Notes: a model not told the origin generated them from the letters alone. DNA of 64,000 nucleotides from Streptomyces sp. WMMC940 (GCF_027460265.1 NZ_JAPZBC010000001.1:3371001-3435000); one strand, 5' to 3'. Numbered from the stretch's first letter, positions 41,561 through 50,506 are shown. Numbers and translations: made by a program.

Positions 41561-42203
41561 CAATCTTGTTCACGGGTTCAAGGCGCATCCGCCGCGCACA
41601 GCGCGGCGTACGCGCGGCCCGGCGGCTCGGGCCGCGCTCCTGTCTTCGCCCCGCTCCGGCCCGGCCTCCGGGCGCACGCCGATGGGCGAGGGCTTGATGG
41701 GGTGAACCCCGATGTGGCTGGGGCGGTCGGCTCCGCGGCTTTACGCAGCCACCATGGGGCGAGCCTCGAAGATCATGGCCCCAACGTCGTGCTTTACCGG
41801 GCAGGTCCACAGACTGCCCGACGCGCCGGAAGCTTACGGGGCCATGATCTCTCGCCCCATGGCAGCTCCCGCCCAAAGCCGCTACACCGCCCTCGTAGGA
41901 GAGGGCCCCGCAGCCCTGGCACGACCTAGGCTGGAGCTGACATGAGTGTGGACCTCATTCAAATTTCTCATCGGTGAACCAACCGACTCCGGCACCCCAC
42001 GCAAGACACCTTCGCGTCACCATTACGGAAGAGTGGCGCGATCAGGCCACATAAAACCTCAAATAAAGATCAAGTTGTCACGGTCGGGTAAATACTCCCG
42101 AAGATGCGGCCCCAAGGCGCTGTTGCGATGCTTGACTCCCCCTAGTCCGCGACCACGGATAGAACAGAATGTTCCGCATCGAAACAGGGGGAAAGCACTC
42201 GAT
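41561..42203. other. Gene-free region with a 148-nt long hairpin at 41735-41882
   Basis: A 643-bp gap with no convincing gene. An extended hairpin is nested: outer GCGGCTTT (41735-41742) with AAAGCCGC (41875-41882), middle CCATGGGGCGAG (41752-41763) with CTCGCCCCATGG (41851-41862), inner GATCATGGCCCC (41771-41782) with GGGGCCATGATC (41838-41849). A short inner stem-loop GCAG...CTGC lies in the loop. It may be a structured RNA or a transposon relic. The promoter of the next gene is in the AT-richer 41950-42200. Confidence 0.6.
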
Positions 42204-42743
42204 ATGGCACGCATTCGAAAGATCTCCGTCGTAATGGCTTCGGCTGCGATCGCAGCTTCCGTTCTAACTCCCGTCACCGCAGTCGCCGCAGACGACAGCC
42301 CCGACCCCGCTCCCGCCCCCGACGTCTGCTCGGGTGGGTGGCGCAGCAACGTGTACGGCTACAAGGCCACCCACATCGGCAAAGGCCCGGTCTACAAGGA
42401 CGGTCCTGGCGGGACGATGGTGATCACCAGGACCACCGCAGAGAAGGTGGGGTCGTCGATCTCCGGGACCGCAGGAGTGACGGCCGATTTCGCCGTGGCC
42501 CAGGCAAAAGCGGAAATCAGCAGGGAATCCGTCAAGGAAGTCAGCTGGGGCACCGATCACCAGTACAGGCGGAACATAACAAGCGGAAGGTACGGGAACA
42601 CGCAGTACGGCTCCTGGGGGCACTCCGCCACGTGGGAGAAGTACTACGAGCTCCCCAATTGCAGGAAGTCCCAGCGGACATCGGGAGGGGTTAAGGTCGC
42701 GAACAAGGCCGTCGGATTCCGCTACTGGGAGACCCGATCCTGA
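42204..42743 (+). CDS. Secreted protein of unknown function
   Basis: 179 residues with a clean signal peptide (MARIRKISVVMASAAIAASV, cut after AVAADD). The mature part has two cysteines (PDVCSGGWRS, ELPNCRKSQ) and a repeated-turn beta region (GKGPVYKDGPGGTMVITRTT, SSISGTAGVTADFAVAQAKA, ITSGRYGNTQYGSWGHSATW). The Thr/Ser-rich alternation of small residues suggests a beta protein, perhaps pore-like, but I recognise no family. AGGGGGAAAG lies 12 bp before the ATG. The stop overlaps the ATG of the lipoprotein gene (TGATG), so the two are coupled. Confidence 0.75.
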   Translation: MARIRKISVVMASAAIAASVLTPVTAVAADDSPDPAPAPDVCSGGWRSNVYGYKATHIGKGPVYKDGPGGTMVITRTTAEKVGSSISGTAGVTADFAVAQAKAEISRESVKEVSWGTDHQYRRNITSGRYGNTQYGSWGHSATWEKYYELPNCRKSQRTSGGVKVANKAVGFRYWETRS

Positions 42744-43220
42744 TGAATCTTTCCCGCGCTGCCGCGTCCGCGGCCATCGTCACTGCCACCGCGGTGACGG
42801 CCACAGCGTGTACAGGTTCGGGTCAGCCCACACCCCGCACAGGCACACCGTCGGCACCAGCCTCGGCCGTGGTGCTGTCGCCGCCGGAGATCCGACCCGG
42901 CTATCGCCAGATTGCTTCCGGAGGTCCCCGGCGCGGCGCGTGGGACCTCGGTCCGGTCCAGCTCGCCAAGGGCATCTCCTGGGTGAACGTCAACTGCGTT
43001 GCGGACGCCGGTGCCGGTGCCGGTGCCGGTGCCGGTGCCGGTGCCGGCAGGATCACGCTAGTTGTCGACACAGTAGGAGAGTTCACGGTCGACTGCCCAA
43101 GCACCGAGGGCCCGCATCAACGTCAACCAACTCGACCTCGCTGAGGGCCGCAAAGGACGCTTCCACGTCGAGACCACGGACAATGTCCGGTGGATCGCCA
43201 GCATCCAAGTCCCCAAGTGA
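42743..43220 (+). pseudogene. Lipoprotein gene with C-terminal frameshift
   Basis: Starts at ATG 42743 with a lipobox-like signal (AVTATACTGSG). It reads through SPPEIRPGYRQIASGG, WVNVNCVADAG, an Ala-Gly microsatellite and RITLVVDTVGEFTVDC. At about 43108 the coding pattern moves to another frame (RINVNQLDLAEGRKGRFHVE, VRWIASIQVPK) ending at TGA 43220, whereas the first frame stops at 43144. One inserted or lost base in the G run near 43107 explains it. It is the partner of the secreted protein upstream. Confidence 0.65.
43007..43048. repeat. GCCGGT hexamer microsatellite
   Basis: Six perfect GCCGGT units and one GCCGGC, inside the lipoprotein gene, coding for alternating Ala-Gly. Length changes keep the frame, so they would vary a flexible linker rather than switch the gene off. 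Confidence 0.85.
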
Positions 43221-43530
43221 CAGAACACACCGCACGGGCCCGCCGGCGCGACTGGTGACGGCGGCGCCGTACAGCAGCGCGGCACCGTAAACCCAGCAAC
43301 CGCCCCCGTCGCTCAGGGCCTGGTAGCGGCCGCAATTGCCGTCGCTGACCGATCCCGGCCAGGGCTACGGATCAGAAGGCTCCCGACATCCACGGCTGAC
43401 ATCAACGGAGCCGGACGGAGGCGCACACCAGCGTCTTCGTCCGGCCGCCGCTCAGTAGGCAGCAGCAGTCGGAACGGCCCCAGATCGAACTTACAAGGCA
43501 GGTGTCAGCCGCAGCGCCCGTGCCAGATGC

Positions 43531-43560
43531 GTGCCAGAACGGGCGGTCAGCCACGGTCAA
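43531..43560. repeat. 30-bp inverted repeat partner of 49552-49581
   Basis: GTGCCAGAACGGGCGGTCAG followed by CCACGGTCAA is complementary (27 of 30) to 49552-49581. A second GTGCCAG lies 10 bp before it, and the right copy also has a weaker second unit. The gap 43221-43663 around it has no recognisable gene. Confidence 0.6.
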
Positions 43561-43663
43561 CCGCGGGACGACAGAGTGCGTCGCCGCAGTGGTCGATCAA
43601 GGACTCCGCCCTGCTCAACGGCTCAGAGGCACGGATCCGTTCGGTGATTCCCAAGCTCAGGTG

Positions 43664-44173
43664 CTACGACGCGAGATGCGCCGCTCCTCCAAGGCCAAGC
43701 AGTAAATCGGACAGGTCCGACTGAAGTCGGTTGTACTTGTCCTCACTGGCCTGATCTCTTGCGAAGTCGTCCAGGCTGCCGGTCATCTCAAGCCCCAACG
43801 CTTCCGCTTCCTCGAATCCTGCCAGGAGTGCCGCCTGCCAGACCTCAGTGTCATTGGCCGCGTGGAACCTCTCGTCCTTCATCGGAACCATCGATAGTTC
43901 TTCGGCCGCACGCACGTTCAACTCACCGAAGATCTCGACTAGCTGTCGACGCACCCTCTTCCTAGGACGTGAGGAGAGACCCCAGGCGTGGGCGACCATG
44001 TCACACAGGTAGCGCGACCTTGCCGAAGGGAGCAGGAAGTCGCCCGGGTAGGACCTCGACGCCGTGTAGCGGTGCCAGTGGTAGGACAGGTGAGCTCGGA
44101 GCTCGACCACCTCAGCCCGCAGTCCCAGCACGGCAGTGGCGCGAGCCTTCCCAATCTCCTGTCGGTAGCTCAC
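43664..44173 (-). CDS. Hypothetical protein next to the IS cluster, possibly N-terminally truncated
   Basis: 169 residues from GTG 44173. Helical: ARATAVLGLRAEVVELRAHL, then LLPSARSRYLCDMVAHAWGL, KRVRRQLVEIFGELNVRAAE and an acidic end. Upstream the same frame codes for a hydrophobic segment (IKIGTGALGGAIVVLFLAPF) back to a TGA near 44250 with no good start. The original gene therefore probably began with a membrane anchor whose start was lost when the IS5-type element landed at 44265. No family recognised. Confidence 0.55.
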   Translation of the reverse strand: MSYRQEIGKARATAVLGLRAEVVELRAHLSYHWHRYTASRSYPGDFLLPSARSRYLCDMVAHAWGLSSRPRKRVRRQLVEIFGELNVRAAEELSMVPMKDERFHAANDTEVWQAALLAGFEEAEALGLEMTGSLDDFARDQASEDKYNRLQSDLSDLLLGLGGAAHLAS

Positions 44174-44555
44174 GAAAGGCGCAAGGAAGAGAACGACGAT
44201 TGCACCCCCGAGGGCGCCAGTTCCGATCTTGATAGCAAGATCTCAAAACATGCTCATCCGAACAGTGAACCTCTTTCATCCTGCGCTGAAGGGTGAAATG
44301 GGCTGGTCAGCGGGCGTGGTGACGAGGCAGGGCCCCTGGTCGTTGGCGTGGTGATTCCACTCAACACGCTGGCGACCGGAGGGGCCCTGTTGGTTCCGTA
44401 TCCTGCCATGCTCGATGTCCAGCATGAGCTCGTTGAGCATGTTTCCTGGCTGCTGTACGAGCACCGCCGGGCCCGCAACGTCCGCTGGCGCAAGCTCGGT
44501 TGCTTCAAGCAGGCGCTGCTCACCCTGGTCCATCTGCGCAAGAACGAGACGTTCT

Positions 44556-45985
44556 GGTTGCGTCCAGGGAAGTGGTGTACGGACTCCCACCTGATCCGGG
44601 TGTTTGGCCCGGCGTCGGAGTGAGGGTCCGGATATGAGAACGGCCACCGGCTGATCTTCGAGTTGTCGAAGCTCGAAGGAGATCAGCACGATGACCGCAT
44701 CCGACAGTCTGCCCCTGCACGCTCTCGCCGAGGAGAATCTCGCCGCGGCGAGTCCCGATCTGCTGCGCGCGATGATCAAAACGTTCGCCGACGCGCTCAT
44801 GTCTGCGGAGGCCGACGCGCTCTGCAACGCCGAATACGGGCAGGTCAGCGACGAGAGGGTCAACCACCGCAACGGCTATCGCCCGCGCGAGTGGGACACC
44901 CGCGCCGGGACCGTCGAGCTCGCCGTCCCCAAGCTGCGGCAGGGCAGCTACTTCCCGCACTGGCTGCTGGAACGGCGCCGCCGGGCCGAGCAGGCCCTGA
45001 TCTCGGTGGTCGCCACCGCCTACCTGCTCGGTGTCTCCACTCGCCGAGTGGAGAAGCTCGCCGAGTCCCTCGGGGTGACGCAGCTGTCGAAGTCCCAGGT
45101 CAGTGCGATGGCCAAGCACCTGGACGAGCAGGTCACCGCCTTCCGTAACCGTCCCCTGGACGCCGGCCCGTACTCGTTCGTCTGGGTCGACGCGCTCACG
45201 CAGAAGGTCCGCGAGGGCGGCCGCATCGTCAACGTGCATGCACTGATCGCGGTCGGCGTCAACGCTGACGGCCACCGCGAGATCCTCGGCCTGGACGTCG
45301 CCACCGCCGAGGACGGCGCCGGCTGGCTCGCCTTCCTGCGTTCCCTGATCGCCCGTGGCCTGTCCGGCGTCCAGCTCGTCATCTCCGACGCCCACGCCGG
45401 CCTCGTCGACGCCATCGGTGCCGTTCTGCCCGGCGCCTCGTGGCAGCGCTGCCGCACCCACTACGCGAGGAACTTGCTGAGCCAGGTCCCGAAGTCGGCC
45501 CAGCCCTGGGTGGCCACGCTGCTGCGGACGGTCTTCGAACAGCCCGACACCGACGCGGTCCAATCACAGATGCGGCACGTCCTGGACGCACTCGAGGCCA
45601 AGTTCCCCAAGGCTGCAGCCCACTTGGACGCCGCGCAGCACGACTTGCTCGCCTTCACCGCCTTCCCGAGGGAGATCTGGCGGCAGATCTGGTCGAACAA
45701 CCCGCAGGAGCGGCTGAACAAGGAGATCCGCCGCCGCACCGACGTGGTCGGCATCTTCCCCGACCGCACCGCCGTCATCCGGCTCGTCGGGGCGGTCCTG
45801 GCCGAGCAGAACGACGAGTGGACCGAAGCCCGCCGCTACATGGGCCGCGAACTCCTCGCCAAGGCCCGACTCCACCCGATCGAGTCAGAAACCGACGACA
45901 CCGTCCTGCCCACCGAACTCACCGCATAGCCTCAAATACGAGATCACCGAGTGGCCGTCGATACACCACTCCAGCGGACGTGACC
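44556..45985. mobile_element. IS256-family element 1
   Basis: 1430 bp flanked by an 8-bp target duplication GACGTTCT (44548-44555 and 45986-45993). Terminal inverted repeats of about 25 bp are imperfect: GGTTGCGTCCAGGGAAGTGG on the left against GGTCACGTCCGCTGGAGTGG on the complemented right end. An 8-bp duplication is characteristic of IS256. Confidence 0.9.
44691..45929 (+). CDS. IS256-family mutator transposase 1
   Basis: 412 residues. HRNGYRPREWDTRAGTVELA and VPKLRQGSYFPHWLLERRRR open the family core. DDE residues are in VDALTQKVREGG, ISDAHAGLVDAI and a Glu in the NNPQERLNKEIRRRTDVVG region. The latter, with VGIFPDRTAVIRLVGAVLAE, is the mutator signature. The gene appears complete and the element has intact ends, so it may be active. 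Confidence 0.93.
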   Translation: MTASDSLPLHALAEENLAAASPDLLRAMIKTFADALMSAEADALCNAEYGQVSDERVNHRNGYRPREWDTRAGTVELAVPKLRQGSYFPHWLLERRRRAEQALISVVATAYLLGVSTRRVEKLAESLGVTQLSKSQVSAMAKHLDEQVTAFRNRPLDAGPYSFVWVDALTQKVREGGRIVNVHALIAVGVNADGHREILGLDVATAEDGAGWLAFLRSLIARGLSGVQLVISDAHAGLVDAIGAVLPGASWQRCRTHYARNLLSQVPKSAQPWVATLLRTVFEQPDTDAVQSQMRHVLDALEAKFPKAAAHLDAAQHDLLAFTAFPREIWRQIWSNNPQERLNKEIRRRTDVVGIFPDRTAVIRLVGAVLAEQNDEWTEARRYMGRELLAKARLHPIESETDDTVLPTELTA

Positions 45986-46845
45986 GACGTTCTCGCAGCT
46001 CGGAGCCGGTTTCGGGATATCCCAGGCCACCGCCTGGCGGTACGTGGACGAGGCCTTGGACGTTCTGGCTTCCTGGGCGCCCGGCCTTCATGAAGCTCTG
46101 ACCGGCCTTGGTGAAAGCGACCACGTCATCGTTGACGGCACCCTGATTCCCATCGACCGGATCCGCGCGGACGAGCCGTACTACTCCATGAAGCACCGCA
46201 AGCACGGCATGAACGTGCAGGTCATCGCCCGACCCGACGGCACACCGCTGTGGTTCTCCCGCGCGACACCGGGCCGCACCCACGACCTGACCGCGGCCCG
46301 CGCCCACGGCATCGTCCAGGCCTGCCTCACCCGACAGATCCTCGTCCTCGCGGACCGCGCCTACCAGGGCGCCGGCGCCACTGTCCGAACCCCGTACAAG
46401 AATCAACGCGAACAACCCGAGCACTACCAGCAGTTCAACCGCGACCATGCTCGGCTGAGAGCTCCAGGAGAACGGGCCTACGCACACCTGAAGTCCTGGC
46501 GGCTACTACGGCGAGCCAGATGCTCCACCCGCCGGATCGGCACCGTCGTCCAGGCCGTCCACACACTACTGACCTGCGACTATTCAGGATGAAAGAGGCT
46601 CACTGAGCCCTTTCCAACTTGCGGCAACAGCGAGCCAGTTGGGGTGACAACGTGGTGAAGCCCCTGGTAGATGGGTTTTCGACCAAGAGAACCGTCTCCA
46701 CCAGAGGCTTCGCATGCTTGTCTACCCTTCGGGCGTCGACGTGTCCAGCTCTGCCCTGCGCTTCCTGTCCGCCCGTCTGCGGCAGCACCGTCGCGCGATC
46801 GGCTCCCGCTGGAGGCGTCTGAACCCCGGCCGCCAGGCCCTGCTC

Positions 46846-48262
46846 GATGGCGTCCCTTGACGTGGTGTAGCCGATCACGGTTAGGGAGTGCGCCGGGGGC
46901 GTGCGCTGACAGCGATTCCGCTCCCTGCCCAGCAGGCGGGCCACCTGCAACTCTCCTTGGTGAACGGCCAGTTCAACCCGGGAGGTGCACGGTGGCCCTG
47001 TCCCAGTCTGACCTACTACGCCTGCTGGAGTCACTACGTTCGGCGGACGGGCTTGAACTCGTCCGCGGCGTGGCCGAGCGGATGCTCCAGGAGCTGATCG
47101 AGGCCGAGGCCACGGCCCGGATCGGCGCGGAGTGGAATGAGCGCACGGAGACGCGCACCGCGCTTCGCAACGGCCACCGCGACAAGACGGTCAGCACGCA
47201 GGCCGGCGACCTGGACCTTGCGATCCCCAAGCTCCGGTCGGGGAGCTTCTTCCCCGCGCTGCTGGAGCGACGCCGCCGCATCGACCAGGCCCTCTACGCG
47301 GTCATCATGGAGGCATACGTCCACGGCGTCTCCACGCGGTCGGTCGACGACCTGGTCAAGGCCCTCGGCGCGGACACCGGGATATCCAAGAGCGAGGTCT
47401 CACGGATCTGCCAGGACCTGGACGGCCAGCTGACCGCGTTCCGTGCCCGGACCCTGGACCACGTCCGCTTCCCGTACATCTACCTGGACGCCACCTACTG
47501 CAAGGCGAGGGTCGATCACCAGATCGTGTCGAGGGCAGTGGTGATCGCCACCGGGATCACCGAGGACGGCGGCCGCGAGGTGCTGGGCGTGATGGTAGGC
47601 GACAGCGAGACCGAGATGTTCTGGACCGAGTTCCTGCGTCACCTGCGCGAACGCGGTCTGACCGGGGTCCGGCTCGTGATCGGCGACCACCACTTGGGGC
47701 TGGTCAAGGCCATCCGCAAGGTCATGCTCGGAGCCGCCTACCAGCGGTGTCGCGTTCACTTCCTGCGCAACGTGTTCAGCGTGATCAAGAAGGAAGCGGC
47801 GGAGATGGTCGCCGCGACGATCCGCACGATCTTCGCCCAGCCCACAGCCGACGCGGTCCGCACCCAGCTCGACACCGTCGCCGACATGCTCGGCAAGCAG
47901 TTCCCGAAGGTCAGGGAGATGCTGCTGGACGCGAAGGACGATCTGACCGCCTTCGCCGCCTTCCCGGAGCGACATTGGAAGAAGATCCAGTCCACCAATC
48001 CACTGGAGCGGATCAACCGCGAGGTCAAGCGCCGCACCGACGTCGTCCAGGTCTTCCCCAACGATGACGCGCTCCTACGGCTGGTCACCGCCGTGCTCTT
48101 CGAACTGCACGACGAATGGATCGCCTTCCCCCGCCGCTACCTGCCCGAAGGAAGCATGGACCAGCTCTACCCCGCCGAGCGCTCCGAAAGCGCCCCCGCG
48201 CTACCCGACACCACCAACACGACCGCCGGATGATCGGCTACACCACGAGAAGGGACACGACC
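46846..48262. mobile_element. IS256-family element 2
   Basis: 1417 bp flanked by an 8-bp duplication CCCTGCTC (46838-46845 and 48263-48270). Terminal inverted repeats of about 33 bp share GTCCCTT and CGTGGTGTAGCCGATCA. It is a different IS256 lineage from element 1. Confidence 0.92.
46992..48233 (+). CDS. IS256-family mutator transposase 2
   Basis: 413 residues from GTG 46992, with GGAGGTG 4 bp upstream; a longer frame to 46671 only crosses the interrupted IS5 gene. Core: ALRNGHRDKTVSTQAGDLDL, IPKLRSGSFFPALLERRRRI. DDE: YLDATYCKARVDHQIVSR, VIGDHHLGLVKAIRK, and Glu in STNPLERINREVKRRTDVVQ. Complete and apparently intact. About 30-40 percent similar by eye to transposase 1. Confidence 0.93.
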   Translation: MALSQSDLLRLLESLRSADGLELVRGVAERMLQELIEAEATARIGAEWNERTETRTALRNGHRDKTVSTQAGDLDLAIPKLRSGSFFPALLERRRRIDQALYAVIMEAYVHGVSTRSVDDLVKALGADTGISKSEVSRICQDLDGQLTAFRARTLDHVRFPYIYLDATYCKARVDHQIVSRAVVIATGITEDGGREVLGVMVGDSETEMFWTEFLRHLRERGLTGVRLVIGDHHLGLVKAIRKVMLGAAYQRCRVHFLRNVFSVIKKEAAEMVAATIRTIFAQPTADAVRTQLDTVADMLGKQFPKVREMLLDAKDDLTAFAAFPERHWKKIQSTNPLERINREVKRRTDVVQVFPNDDALLRLVTAVLFELHDEWIAFPRRYLPEGSMDQLYPAERSESAPALPDTTNTTAG

Positions 48263-48921
48263 CCCTGCTCGCACTCGCCCACCTGCGGATGGGAAACACG
48301 TATGCCCAGCTCGCGGCCGGATTCGGTATCGGAACCACGACCGCCTATCGGTATGCCACCGAGGCTGTCGAACTCCTGGCAGGCCTCGCGCCCACCCTGG
48401 CCGACGCGATCCGGGTCGCGTCGACGAAGGCGTTCGTAATCCTCGACGGCACACTCCTGCCGACCGACCGCATCGCCGCGGACCCGCCCTTCTACTCCGG
48501 GAAACACAAGAAACACGGGATGAACCTGCAGGTCCTCACGGATCCCTTCGGCCGGCTGCTGTGGGCCTCGCCGGCACTGCCCGGCGCCGTCCACGATGTC
48601 CGCGCGGCCCGCGAGCACGGCATCGTCGACGCCCTTGCCGCAGCCGACATCAAGTGCTGGGCGGACAAGGCATATCGGGGCGCCGGCGGGACCGTTCGAA
48701 CCCCCTACTGGGGCCGCTGGGAAACCCTTTCCACCGGCCAGCAGGCCGTCAACCGGTCCCACGCGAAGATTCGCGCACTCGTCGAGCAGGCCATGGCCAC
48801 CCTCAAATCCTGGCGGCTCCTCCGCAGGCTCCGGTGCTCGACCACCCGCGTCACCAGCCTCGTCCGGGCCGTCCTCGCCCTGCATCTGGCCAGCTCAGAG
48901 TGAGGATGGAAAAGGCTCACT

Positions 48922-49431
48922 ATGAGTTTATCGCTCGCGCTCAACTTGCTGGCAGTTCTGTTGTCGGCTGTCGCACTGGTCACCTCAATAGCAGTCTCGC
49001 GGCGACAGCTTCGCTTGGCGCAGAACTCCAATGTTCTGCCAATCATTCTCCAACTCTTTAAGGAGACGCGCGATCCAGATTTCTCCCGTGCGATCGAATA
49101 CATAAGCCACGACTTAGCTCGGGAGTATCCACCCGACAACGGTTATCGGCGACTTCCGCCTGAAGTCAGGAAGCATGTTCGCCGTATTGGTCTTTTCTAC
49201 GATGACGTCGGAAAGCTCGTGGCTTTTGGTGTTGTCGACGAACGGCTGGTAATTGGCTCCTACGGCGTCAACATAGTGGCCATGTGGGACGCCTTGTCTC
49301 CGTACATTCACAGAGAGCGAGCCTTGTCCACCAAGTCTATGCTCTATTTCGAGGATCTCGCGGCCAGAGCCAAGACCACGCCGATGGCGGCAGTACACGC
49401 AGAGTTGAGACTCTCTCAGTGCCCACCATGA
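48922..49431 (+). CDS. Small single-span membrane protein, DUF4760-like
   Basis: 169 residues. An N-terminal membrane helix (LALNLLAVLLSAVALVTSIA) is followed by SRRQLRLAQNSNVLPIILQL and LFKETRDPDFSRAIEYISHD, a pattern seen in DUF4760-like proteins, then VRRIGLFYDDVGKLVAFGVV. The ATG lies 2 bp after the end of IS5 element B, and the only Shine-Dalgarno-like sequence (AAAAGG) belongs to the IS end, so translation depends on the insertion or the gene lost its upstream part. It contains a TTA codon (49114), rare in Streptomyces and dependent on the bldA tRNA. AT-richer than the neighbours. Confidence 0.65.
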   Translation: MSLSLALNLLAVLLSAVALVTSIAVSRRQLRLAQNSNVLPIILQLFKETRDPDFSRAIEYISHDLAREYPPDNGYRRLPPEVRKHVRRIGLFYDDVGKLVAFGVVDERLVIGSYGVNIVAMWDALSPYIHRERALSTKSMLYFEDLAARAKTTPMAAVHAELRLSQCPP

Positions 49432-49551
49432 CCTCAACCCTAGATCACTGCTTTGTAAGCCTGGCGCTGCTCTTTGCCCCGTTGCGCCAGGTCAGCAAAC
49501 CCGCGGCGGTGCTCCAGGCGCCAGCAGGTCTCTGCCCCTTTAGCGCCCCGA

Positions 49552-49581
49552 CTGACCGTGGCTGACCACTCGTTCTGGCAC
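49552..49581. repeat. 30-bp inverted repeat partner of 43531-43560
   Basis: CTGACCGTGGCTGACCACTC followed by GTTCTGGCAC. A GTGGCACGG unit follows 4 bp later. Together with the left copy it brackets the nested IS block. Confidence 0.6.
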
Positions 49582-49695
49582 GACTGTGGCACGGTCTGAC
49601 CCTCTCGATGCGAACTACGGTCGTGTGTTCCTGCTGTTGACCGAGGGCTGCAACGGCGCTTGCCGTGGCTGACTGGAGGGCGGATCGTGTCCTGG

Positions 49696-50181
49696 TCATG
49701 AGTGAGAACGGTTGCTCCCGGGCTTGCCATACCGGCGACGCCACCGCCGCGCCGAGCGATAGGCGCGCGGCTTTGGCGGGATCGGATCCCATGGTTTCCG
49801 CCAGTCGGTGTAACCGCCGAGGTGGTCTACAAGGTCCAGGCCGGGGTCGTCGGCCAAGGCACTCCACTCGTCGTAGCTCCCCTCGAGGAAGAGCGCGTAG
49901 ATTCCGACCCAGCCCAGCCGGTACCGGTAGATGAAGGACGGCTCGTCTGCATGCTCGATGATGATCCGAGGGCGAACGCCGCTGAGATGCCAGATCCGGG
50001 TCTCGGAACGGATTGTGGCCTGACGGTGCCCGATGGTGAGGACACTTCGGTCGCCGGTCCGGCGCAGTTCGGCTGGCTTCTTGCCTAGCTGCCCGGTCCA
50101 CATGACCTCTTCCCGCATTGGTCGCCGCGTCATGACGACATGATCCGTCTGCCCGTTCCGCCACGGCAAGGCTGAGGCCAA
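49696..50181 (-). CDS. Hypothetical protein
   Basis: Up to 161 residues; an internal ATG at 50133 (MTRRPMREEV) is a plausible start. It has a beta-rich segment RSVLTIGHRQATIRSETRIW and an aromatic-rich centre (FIYRYRLGWVGIYALFLEGS), then a basic tail. No family recognised. It has good codon structure in the middle but sits alone among transposon debris, so it may itself be a fragment. Confidence 0.5.
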   Translation of the reverse strand: MASALPWRNGQTDHVVMTRRPMREEVMWTGQLGKKPAELRRTGDRSVLTIGHRQATIRSETRIWHLSGVRPRIIIEHADEPSFIYRYRLGWVGIYALFLEGSYDEWSALADDPGLDLVDHLGGYTDWRKPWDPIPPKPRAYRSARRWRRRYGKPGSNRSHS

Positions 50182-50506
50182 CTCGGGTACTCCTCGTCAG
50201 TTAGCCAGGTCAGCGGTCCAGCGCACCTTCGGTGCGCGCCGGGGGCGTGGTAAATGCCGTGGCGCGCGCTGGAGGTGCTTCTGTCTGCCCTGACGGGGGT
50301 CGACGTCGGTCCGGGACGCTGGTGGGGTTCGTTCCGGCCGAAACCGATTGCTCTGTGATGCCGGTGAGCTCGCAGGTCAGCGTGGTGCTGAGGGCCGTCC
50401 ACGGGAACCGTGGAGTGTTGCTGCGAGCACGTGCGTCAGAATTCCTGATTCACCCTGGCCCTCCCGGAACGGCGTACTGCTCGACCGCCGAGGGAGGGAC
50501 CGGGAC
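50182..50506. other. No gene seen; upstream flank of the IS110 copy
   Basis: 325 bp between the hypothetical gene and the IS110 start codon. It contains GGGAGGG at 50492-50498 as a ribosome site for the transposase, and presumably the left end of that IS, which I cannot place because IS110 elements lack clear inverted repeats. Confidence 0.4.

Larger units (their letters stand above)
44348..46592 (+). pseudogene. IS5-type transposase split by an IS256 insertion
   Basis: The N-terminal part 44348-44555 reads LLVPYPAMLDVQHELVEHVS, then RWRKLGCFKQALLTLVHLRK and NETF. The C-terminal part resumes at 45994 with SQLGAGFGISQATAWRYVDE and continues LHEALTGLGESDHVIVDGTL, MKHRKHGMNVQVIARPDGTP, LVLADRAYQGAG and YAHLKSWRLLRRARC to TGA 46592. 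DDE residues are in VDGT, LADRAY and the final helix. Removing 44556-45985 and one copy of GACGTTCT restores one frame. Confidence 0.85.
44265..46603. mobile_element. IS5-type element A, interrupted by IS256-type element 1
   Basis: Bounded by inverted repeats GTGAACCTCTTTCATCCTG (44265-44283) and its near-complement (46585-46603, 18 of 19). Without the insert it would be about 900 bp. Its right end directly abuts IS5-type element B. Confidence 0.8.
46714..48903 (+). pseudogene. IS5-type transposase (element B copy 1), split by IS256 element 2
   Basis: Codons 1-44 lie at 46714-46845 (LVYPSGVDVSSSALRFLSAR, WRRLNPGRQALL). The rest lies at 48271-48903 (LAHLRMGNTYAQLAAGFGIG, FVILDGTLLPTDRIAADP, SGKHKKHGMNLQVLTDPFGR, KCWADKAYRGAG, TLKSWRLLRRLRC). 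The intact copy at 55306-56070 shows the original 254-residue protein. Confidence 0.9.
46604..48919. mobile_element. IS5-type element B copy 1, interrupted by IS256-type element 2
   Basis: Ends TGAGCCCTTTCCAACTT (46604) and GGATGGAAAAGGCTCA (to 48919) form short inverted repeats. Without the insert it is 891 bp and nearly identical to the intact copy at 55196-56086; two visible differences are G/A at 48630 vs 55797 and A/C at 48706 vs 55873. Confidence 0.88.

Noticed and set aside
41574..41600. GGGTTCAAG sequence resembling a tRNA T loop
   Set aside because: The flanking bases do not pair as a T stem and no acceptor or anticodon stem can be drawn, so it is neither a tRNA nor an att copy.
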